Of a stretch of DNA of 11,627 bases, positions 7,339 through 11,627 are shown piece after piece. The stretch lies in contig CAMKQS010000051.1 of NCBI GenBank assembly GCA_946414975.1, positions 1 to 11,627 of the forward strand, written 5' to 3'. How positions within the stretch are numbered: position 1 is the stretch's first letter; each line of letters begins with the position of its first letter. Origin of the DNA: an uncultured Caryophanales bacterium. Its GTDB lineage: Bacteria; Bacillota_I; Bacilli_A; RF39; UBA660. The notes beneath the pieces are model-generated. The model had not been told where the DNA came from, did not search any database, and was given only the letters and a program-made list of their open reading frames with translations. The position numbers and the translations under genes were made by a program.

Positions 7339-9129
7339 ATGCAAGATAAGTTTGAAAATTTAATTATTAATGGAAGAAAAAAAGTTATTGAAAAAAGGCA
7401 AAATGAGATTGGCCCAAAACTAACAAAAATTATAAATGATTATGAATTAATTGAGAAAAATAATAAGGAAATATTTGCTTCATATCATAATTCTTTTAAT
7501 AATATAGAAAATATAGATATTGTTAAATATTTTAGTGATGAAATTAATAAATTAGATATAAATGAATTTGATTTAGAATTAATTGTAGATTATAAAAATA
7601 ATTTAACACTAGCTGATTATATTATTATAAATAAACCATATCTTTCATTAAAAAATTTTAGTATAGGCGGTTCTAATGAAAAATTAGGATATAAGTTTTT
7701 AGAAAAGATTTTTTTATCAAATGATAAAGAATATATAAAGTATTTACCACTAATAGGTTTTAAAGGTAGTCCAAAATTATATTTAATGGATATTAATGGT
7801 AAAAAAATAATAGACTATTTAATTGAAAATTATGAACTTTATAACAATTATTGCAATAATTCATTTAATTTACTAATTAGTGATTATCAAACTAAACAAT
7901 ATATTTTAGAAAATATTAACAAATATATTAGTAATCTTAATAAAGATAAATTTTTTAAATTACTAGATAGTATTAATTTTACTGTTAAAGAATTAATCAG
8001 TAATATAAAATTAAATAATAAGCAAACAAGTATATTTGAAATTTATTTAAATAATGATATTTTAAAAGATCGCAATAAACTAAATAATATAGTAATGCCT
8101 AATAAAATATTATTAAATTTAATTTATAAATATATGAATACAAACAATGATAGATTAAAAAATGAAATAAAAAACTGTATTAATAATTTATATGCTGATG
8201 ATAGTATTAAAAGTATTTTAAATGGTAGATTATTAAGTTATTTAAAGAGTGAAAATATTATTTTAAAAAGTAAAAATAGAGTAAGAGTAGATGATGATAT
8301 TCTTTTTAATAATTATATAAAAGAATTACAGATTATATTAAAAAGTGGAATACCTACTAAGAAGAAAGTTATAGATTATGTAGTTAGTAATTATATTAAT
8401 ATGTATAAGAATAATAAAACTATCGCACTTAAAGAAATAAATGTACTCATACTTATTAAGAAGAATAATCCTAATTTTCATATTGAAGATTCTAATGTTG
8501 GACCCAATTTTGATAATGATACAATTCATTTGGTATTGTCTGATAAGAATAATTTAGGATGGCATAATGAAGATAATGGTGCAACCTTTAATCATGAAAT
8601 GACACATGCCATACAGTATTATTGTTTTAATGATGATACTCCACAAGAATTTTATCAATTACTACCTAATGAAAAAATATTGAAAAATATATCACAATTT
8701 TGTATTAATTTAATTAATAAAATGAAAGAGGATATTAATGGTATAAATAATAATGATTATGAAAAATTAGTTTCAAATATTTCATTAAATAAGTATTCTT
8801 ATGATAGAGAAGTTGTTGATATCTTTGATTCAATATTTTGTTTTACAGATACACTTATGCAACTTGAATATAAAGATATTGAATTAATAGAGGGACATCC
8901 TTATGATTATATGAAATATGGAGGATATGATTTTTCTGAAATATTAGCAGATTATAAATCATTATGGTGTTCTGATAGAAAAGATTTATTTGAATTTGTT
9001 AAAACTAATTTGGGATTAAATCTTACAAAGTTTTTAGAAGATTTTTATATAAGTATATTAGATTGTTATATTGAACTTTATGATATTAATAAAAAGGTAA
9101 AAAAATATAAAAAATGTAGAAAAAAATAA
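7339..9129 (+). CDS. Unrecognised 596-aa protein with HExxH zinc-peptidase motif
   Basis: No family is recognised with confidence. GGAGA (7331-7335) supports the start. Residues 1-390 are rich in Asn, Lys, Ile and Tyr, look helical, and contain loose repeated patterns of hydrophobic-D/E-Y-hydrophobic (LTLADYIIINKPYL, KKIIDYLIENYELY), somewhat ankyrin-like. The C-terminal part has FNHEMTHAIQ (417-426) with HEMTH at 419-423, the zinc-binding and general-base motif of zincins. Further on, FSEILADYKSLW (532-543) has E534 and D538 arranged as ExxAD, like the third-ligand helix of gluzincins; the 110-residue gap is longer than in thermolysin. The end is Lys-rich (KKVKKYKKCRKK). No signal peptide or TM segment is visible, so the protein is cytosolic or exported by another route. 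It follows the CvpA-like gene by 23 nt. A peptidase function is inference from the motif. Confidence 0.7.
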   Translation: MQDKFENLIINGRKKVIEKRQNEIGPKLTKIINDYELIEKNNKEIFASYHNSFNNIENIDIVKYFSDEINKLDINEFDLELIVDYKNNLTLADYIIINKPYLSLKNFSIGGSNEKLGYKFLEKIFLSNDKEYIKYLPLIGFKGSPKLYLMDINGKKIIDYLIENYELYNNYCNNSFNLLISDYQTKQYILENINKYISNLNKDKFFKLLDSINFTVKELISNIKLNNKQTSIFEIYLNNDILKDRNKLNNIVMPNKILLNLIYKYMNTNNDRLKNEIKNCINNLYADDSIKSILNGRLLSYLKSENIILKSKNRVRVDDDILFNNYIKELQIILKSGIPTKKKVIDYVVSNYINMYKNNKTIALKEINVLILIKKNNPNFHIEDSNVGPNFDNDTIHLVLSDKNNLGWHNEDNGATFNHEMTHAIQYYCFNDDTPQEFYQLLPNEKILKNISQFCINLINKMKEDINGINNNDYEKLVSNISLNKYSYDREVVDIFDSIFCFTDTLMQLEYKDIELIEGHPYDYMKYGGYDFSEILADYKSLWCSDRKDLFEFVKTNLGLNLTKFLEDFYISILDCYIELYDINKKVKKYKKCRKK

Positions 9130-9136
9130 AATAATG

Positions 9137-9220
9137 TGTTATGATTTTAATGTAAATGAGTAAGATAACAGAAAAACTTTACAAAACTTTACAAATTATG
9201 CTCATTATGAAAAAAGGAGG
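9137..9220 (+). promoter_or_regulatory. Upstream region of the diversified pilin: tandem 10-bp repeats, possible extended -10, strong RBS
   Basis: TG-t-TATGAT (9137-9145) resembles an extended -10 but lacks a clear -35. AAAACTTTAC occurs in tandem at 9173-9182 and 9183-9192 with a partial third copy, so TTTACA recurs at 9178 and 9188, one helical turn apart. The repeats could be a protein-binding site or alternative -35 boxes. AAGGAGG (9214-9220), the strongest ribosome site in the window, lies 8 nt before the ATG. Confidence 0.45.
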
Positions 9221-9228
9221 AATATTAG

Positions 9229-10242
9229 ATGAGTGTAAGAAGAAAAAAAGGATTCACATTGATTGAATTGATTGCTGTATTAGTAATAATGGCAATACTA
9301 GCACTGATAGTAACGCCATTAGTATTAAACATTATCAGAAAAGCGAGAACAGCTGCTGATAAGAGAAGTATTGATGCATATGGTCGTTCAATAGAAATAG
9401 CCATAGCAGGATATCTATTAGACAATGGAACATTCCCAACGTCAATAGGACAATTAACAATTGAATATTCAGGAGATGAAGTTGTATGTTCGACAACACA
9501 ATTAAATGGAGATTCAAGCGTATATCTAACTGGATGCACAGTAGGAGGAAGAAGTGTAGATTATGCATATGGAAAAGAAGAAACAGGTCCAACGTATACT
9601 GCATATAGTGTAGGAGACCAAGTTACATATAATAATGTAAATTATTATGTAATAGCAGATTCAGGTACTTCTGAATCTACAGTAACATTATTAAAAGCGG
9701 AACCATTAAGTGTAGAAGAAGTAAATACATACGGAGGAGTAGGAACAGCGAATAATCATGTAAACATGTATAATGCTACTTCATCTGATTCATACTATAG
9801 AACTGCATACAATAGTAATGGTTATGGAGGTATGGCATATTATAGTAGTGAAACATGTGGATATGTAAATAATACTTGGGTAGAGTCTGGATGTACAACA
9901 GAATATGCACAATCAGAAGTAAAATATGCAGTTGATGCTTGGAAAACAGCACAAGCCCCAGCAGCAACCGAAGCAAGATTAATAACAATAAATGAAGTAG
10001 TTAGTTTAGGATATGATAATACGTGTATCGAAGAAGGCAGGTGTGAACCATCAGCAAATGTACCAACATGGTTATATAATTCAAATTATTGTTATTGGAC
10101 AATGAGTCAATATAATGATTCGGCGTCTAATGTTTGGGTTGTCGGCGATGGTGGCAGCCTTTACGGCAACGGCGTCCTCAGCAACGGCATCCGCGTTGTG
10201 CGCCCAGTTATAACACTCTCTAAATCTTCTCTCTCTTTGTAA
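9229..10242 (+). CDS. Type IV prepilin-like protein with putative DGR-diversified C-terminal lectin-like domain
   Basis: 337 aa. The class III prepilin signal is canonical: MSVRRKKG^FTLIEL with Gly at -1, Glu at +5 and a hydrophobic helix to about residue 35, then RSIDAYGRS as in the pilin at 134. The Cys pairs C87/C103 and C210/C222 are shared with that homologue; C266, C272 and C288 are extra. Residues about 125-330 are the ligand-type domain (LLKAEPL, VKYAVDAW, YCYWTMSQY, IRVVRPVITL). From about residue 298 codon use changes sharply: codons 305-322 all end in C or T, and 10141-10206 is about 67% GC against roughly 30% nearby. The encoded residues are Gly, Val, Ser, Asn, Leu, Tyr and Asp. 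This is the signature expected of AAC/AAT codons mutated at adenines by a DGR, in a C-type-lectin-like fold. Expected location: cell surface or pilus, displaying a variable binding face. No sortase-like anchor, unlike its paralogue. Confidence 0.82.
   Translation: MSVRRKKGFTLIELIAVLVIMAILALIVTPLVLNIIRKARTAADKRSIDAYGRSIEIAIAGYLLDNGTFPTSIGQLTIEYSGDEVVCSTTQLNGDSSVYLTGCTVGGRSVDYAYGKEETGPTYTAYSVGDQVTYNNVNYYVIADSGTSESTVTLLKAEPLSVEEVNTYGGVGTANNHVNMYNATSSDSYYRTAYNSNGYGGMAYYSSETCGYVNNTWVESGCTTEYAQSEVKYAVDAWKTAQAPAATEARLITINEVVSLGYDNTCIEEGRCEPSANVPTWLYNSNYCYWTMSQYNDSASNVWVVGDGGSLYGNGVLSNGIRVVRPVITLSKSSLSL
10090..10206 (+). other. Putative DGR variable region (VR)
   Basis: The 3' boundary is set by the end of the GC-rich block (CGCCCA, 10201-10206); the 5' boundary is approximate, near YCYWTMS. 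The core 10141-10206 holds 44 G/C of 66 bases and only 10 adenines in a genome where A is the commonest base. NNC codons dominate: GTC, GGC, AGC, TAC, AAC, CTC. Template adenines converted to other bases would produce this. Invariant-looking codons (TGG Trp, GGC-ATC-CGC and the VRP triplet) fit scaffold positions. The template repeat is not in the window, so the assignment rests on composition and position. Confidence 0.65.
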
Positions 10243-10307
10243 ACCATAATGAGTGAAAAATATTAAAATATATTTGTAAAATATAAAAGAGATAAGAACT
10301 AGAGAAA

Positions 10308-10393
10308 TGCAATGTTTTGCGAAGCAAAGCATTGTAATAGACAGCACACGAAGTGTGTCTGTCGTTAGTACTGAACGATTGCACCGAAGGTGC
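10308..10393 (+). other. Three consecutive hairpins with identical cGAAg loops downstream of the VR
   Basis: Hairpin 1: CAATGTTTTGC (10310-10320) / GCAAAGCATTG (10324-10334), one G-T wobble. Hairpin 2: GACAGCACAC (10340-10349) / GTGTGTCTGTC (10353-10363), one bulged T. Hairpin 3: GCACC (10381-10385) / GGTGC (10389-10393). Each loop is GAA closed by C-G. DGR targets in phage BPP-1 have a hairpin or cruciform downstream of VR that aids target recognition; these hairpins could serve that role, or form a structured 3' untranslated RNA. The first hairpin starts about 65 nt after the stop codon. Confidence 0.6.
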
Positions 10394-10463
10394 GTGAGTG
10401 AAGCGGGAGTTAATTAAATACAGCAAAAAATTTAAAATCAATGTGAAAACTAGAAATCTTAAA

Positions 10464-10507
10464 ATTCATTCCAAGTGATTATTATCATTTGGAATGAATG
10501 CGTTTTT
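10464..10507 (+). terminator. Strong intrinsic terminator of the diversified pilin transcript
   Basis: ATTCATTCCAAGTGA (10464-10478) pairs with TCATTTGGAATGAAT (10485-10499) over a TTATTA loop: 15 pairs including one G-T. GCG and five T residues (10503-10507) follow. The pilin mRNA would carry a 3' untranslated region of about 220 nt holding the cGAAg hairpins. Confidence 0.75.
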
Positions 10508-10539
10508 GGGGAAAATATCATGTAAATTATTTTTTTCTT

Positions 10540-10567
10540 TTGGATTATAAACAATATATGATATACT
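10540..10567 (+). promoter_or_regulatory. Promoter for the 68-aa gene
   Basis: TTGGAT (10540-10545) is 16 nt from TATACT (10562-10567), which is preceded by TGA (extended -10). The start point would be near 10574, and AGGAGAG (10584-10590) is the ribosome site. Together with the terminator upstream this makes the small gene an independent transcription unit. Confidence 0.55.
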
Positions 10568-10596
10568 TGAATTGTCGTATGTTAGGAGAGATATAA

Positions 10597-10803
10597 GTGA
10601 GTGATAGAATAATAAAAGATGTAAATATAAAATGTGATAAATGCGGTAAAGACATTAGGTTCAAAGTATATTATAATAAGGATAAAGAGAGTAATGTGTA
10701 TTGCAAGTCTAATTTGGATGATGTTGATGTATGTTCTTGTGTAGGAGCATATAAACAATATTCAGATGAATATAAAAATATGGATATGGAAATAGAAGAA
10801 TAG
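10597..10803 (+). CDS. Small cysteine-rich protein, possible zinc-binding; function unknown
   Basis: 68 aa, not recognised. The GTG start at 10597 is supported by AGGAGAG 6 nt upstream and by a promoter with extended -10. It has CDKC (13-16), a single C36, and CSC (46-48), five cysteines that could bind one zinc ion in a small ribbon. The C-terminal third is acidic (DEYKNMDMEIEE). No signal peptide or TM segment, so it is probably cytosolic. It sits between the diversified pilin and a broken pilin copy. It is much shorter than Avd, the usual DGR accessory protein, and lacks an obvious helical bundle, so that identity is not supported. It could be a regulator or a small accessory protein; this is speculation. 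Confidence 0.6.
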   Translation: MSDRIIKDVNIKCDKCGKDIRFKVYYNKDKESNVYCKSNLDDVDVCSCVGAYKQYSDEYKNMDMEIEE

Positions 10804-10837
10804 TAGTATTGTCGAATTATGTCGGAAATGTCGTACA

Positions 10838-10887
10838 CTTTTTGCCAAAATAATATCAATTATTGTTGTATAGTATTCGGCAAAGGG
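10838..10887. repeat. Nested inverted repeat downstream of the 68-aa gene
   Basis: CTTTTTGCC (10838-10846) can pair with GGCAAAGGG (10879-10887), with two G-T pairs. Inside, AATAAT (10849-10854) pairs with ATTATT (10859-10864). It has no T-run after it, so it is not a clear terminator. Just upstream TGTCG occurs three times (10810, 10820, 10829), and once before the gene at 10573. Confidence 0.4.
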
Positions 10888-10929
10888 GAAAATTAGTAGT
10901 TGTTAATATTTAAAATATTGGAACATGAT

Positions 10930-11064
10930 ATGATGTATCAATTAGTAGTTTACAAAGGTAAAACTAAAAAGTCCCAAGAATTAAAGTTGAAATATGAATT
11001 TTATAAAACAATTCATTCAATTTTATTTATGGTAATTAATTTATATAATGATAATGTTATGTAA
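10930..11064 (+). CDS. Possible small protein of 44 aa (hypothetical)
   Basis: An open frame starting MMYQLVVYKGKTKKSQELKL and ending at TAA 11062-11064. An in-frame TTG at 10900, 11 nt after AAAGGGG (10882-10888), would extend it to 54 aa; the ATG at 10930 itself has no good ribosome site. The protein is basic and ends in a mildly hydrophobic stretch (IHSILFMVINLY). A strong terminator hairpin follows about 30 nt later, as expected for a transcribed unit. In AT-rich DNA a frame this short can occur by chance, so support is weak. Confidence 0.3.
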   Translation: MMYQLVVYKGKTKKSQELKLKYEFYKTIHSILFMVINLYNDNVM

Positions 11065-11092
11065 GTTTAATTATATATAATTTCATATTCTG

Positions 11093-11132
11093 TCATAGTA
11101 AAAAGGCGATATTTAACGCCTTTTTACTATGA
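11093..11132. terminator. Long perfect hairpin, probable bidirectional terminator
   Basis: A perfect 16-bp stem (11093-11108 with 11117-11132) around an 8-nt loop ATATTTAA. The core is AAAAAGGCG...CGCCTTTTT, which has a GC base, an A-run before and a T-run after, so it can terminate in either direction. It divides the small-ORF region from the pilin fragment. Confidence 0.75.
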
Positions 11133-11190
11133 TAAATAGTGTAATATGAAGTATTTGTTCTTTGAAAGAAAAAGAAAGGTTTTACAAATT

Positions 11191-11212
11191 AATGATAGAC
11201 TAGTATATCATT
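11191..11212. repeat. 22-bp near-palindrome before the pilin fragment
   Basis: AATGATAgACTAGTaTATCATT is self-complementary except for one mismatched pair. It lies just before the point where similarity to the pilin gene begins (11223). TTTACAAATTA (11181-11191) next to it is identical to 9188-9198 upstream of the intact pilin. It may be an operator or a junction scar. Confidence 0.4.
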
Positions 11213-11588
11213 AAAAACACGCTGTACAGTAAGAGGAAGAAATGTAGATTATGCATATGGTACTGATAAATCACCAACATACATATCATATAGTGTAGGG
11301 GATGAAATTACCTATAACGGTATTGATTTTTATGTAATTAAAGATCCATCAGAGTCAGAAACATCAGTAACAATGTTAAAAGCAGAACCATTAACTGTCG
11401 ATAAATTAAATAAATATGGTATTAATCATTTAAATAATTATGTTGAGCAAGTAAATAATATTGGCACTGCAACTTCTGATGGTAGAGTAGCATATTATTC
11501 TAGTGACGTTTGTGGATATTATAATCGTTCAAGAATTGTTACTGGGTGTACAAATGATTATAATGATAGTGAGGTCTCGTTAACTTAA
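11199..11588 (+). pseudogene. Truncated pilin paralogue: central part only
   Basis: The frame is open from 11199 to TAA 11586-11588 but has no credible start at its 5' end; the first ATG is 11373. From 11223 (CTVRGRNVDYAYG) to about 11579 (NDSEV) it matches residues 103-231 of the intact pilin at 9229, with shared SYSVGDEITYN, MLKAEPL, VAYYSS and the paired cysteines in DVCGYYNRS and VTGCT. The prepilin signal and helix, the first ~100 residues and the whole C-terminal variable part are absent. After SEV the frame runs three unrelated codons into a stop. The reading frame is undamaged across ~120 codons, so truncation is recent or the segment is a silent cassette. A stand-alone product is unlikely. 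Confidence 0.75.
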
Positions 11589-11593
11589 CTGTG

Positions 11594-11626
11594 TCTACAA
11601 GAGATTTACTATATAAATCTTGTAGA
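11594..11626. repeat. Hairpin at the window end, right after the pilin fragment
   Basis: TCTACAAG (11594-11601) pairs with CTTGTAGA (11619-11626) and, after a 2-nt bulge, ATTTA with TAAAT around a CTATA loop. The window stops here, so a following T-run or a longer inverted repeat cannot be seen. It starts 6 nt after the fragment's stop codon. Confidence 0.5.
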
Positions 11627-11627
11627 T

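Noticed and set aside
9156..9266. A 36-codon frame MSKITEKLYKTL... overlapping the start of the diversified pilin in another frame
   Set aside because: No ribosome site; it runs through the strong AAGGAGG of the pilin gene and stops soon after. Probably chance.
9201..10253. 9-bp inverted repeat CTCATTATG / CATAATGAG flanking the diversified pilin gene (9201-9209 and 10245-10253)
   Set aside because: Too short and AT-rich to call mobile-element ends; no transposase and no target-site duplication are seen.
10307..10417. A 36-codon open frame beginning ATGCAATGTTTTGCG across the cGAAg hairpins
   Set aside because: No good ribosome site, unusual residue composition, and the bases are explained by the three hairpins, so structured RNA is the better reading.
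10597..10803. The 68-aa protein as the DGR accessory protein Avd
   Set aside because: Avd is about 120-130 aa and forms a helical bundle; this protein is half that length and cysteine-rich.
10891..10950. 11-bp direct repeat AATTAGTAGTT (10891-10901 and 10940-10950) as CRISPR or attachment sites
   Set aside because: Only two short copies in AT-rich DNA, with no cas or integrase genes; no CRISPR array or att core is supported.
1..11627. tRNA or rRNA genes, insertion sequences
   Set aside because: No cloverleaf with TTCRA-type arm, no rRNA-like conserved segments and no transposase motif were seen on either strand.

Overview
The window is very AT-rich. Genes start with Shine-Dalgarno sites of the AGGAG/AAGGAGG type, every intact stop is TAA or TAG, and Trp is encoded by TGG, so the standard code fits. 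RNase HIII, a CvpA homologue beside it, and a VanY-type carboxypeptidase with Ig-like repeats point to a low-GC Firmicutes/Bacilli lineage. An uncultured gut group of the RF39/Erysipelotrichales kind is plausible, but the exact taxon is inference.

Layout. (a) 1-1380: terminator of an upstream gene, a near-consensus promoter, and a type IV prepilin-like surface protein that also ends in a sortase-like NPYT anchor. (b) 1381-2600: ribose-phosphate pyrophosphokinase (prs) with its own promoter and a terminator overlapping its stop codon. (c) 2650-5683: a cell-envelope pair, a five-helix membrane protein with an extracellular NAGPA-type phosphodiester glycosidase domain followed by a membrane-anchored VanY-type D,D-carboxypeptidase. 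(d) 5654-9129: RNase HIII (rnhC, minus strand) diverges from a CvpA-family gene, which is followed by an unrecognised 596-aa protein with an HEMTH zinc-protease motif. (e) 9130-11627: an accessory region with a second prepilin-like gene, a hairpin-rich 3' region, a terminator, a 68-aa cysteine-rich protein, a possible 44-aa protein, a strong terminator hairpin and a truncated third pilin copy.

The main discovery candidate is the second pilin (9229-10242). Its last ~110 bases switch abruptly from AT-rich DNA to a block of about 67% GC (10141-10206). Eighteen consecutive codons there end in C or T (15 C, 3 T), and the block lies in a C-terminal domain ending in a WTMSQY...VRPVITL-like pattern. 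This is what adenine-specific mutagenesis of AAC/AAT-rich template codons by a diversity-generating retroelement (DGR) would leave in a C-type-lectin-like ligand-binding domain. Three hairpins sharing a cGAAg loop follow the gene, recalling the hairpins downstream of DGR variable regions. No reverse transcriptase or template repeat lies in the window, so the retroelement would have to be elsewhere.

The first pilin (134-1363) is a homologue with the same architecture but a non-GC-rich, apparently fixed C-terminal domain and a membrane anchor. The fragment at 11.2-11.6 kb matches only the middle of the diversified pilin, lacking both the prepilin signal and the variable end. Together these suggest a small pilin-like surface family with one fixed member, one hypervariable member and one broken or cassette-like member.
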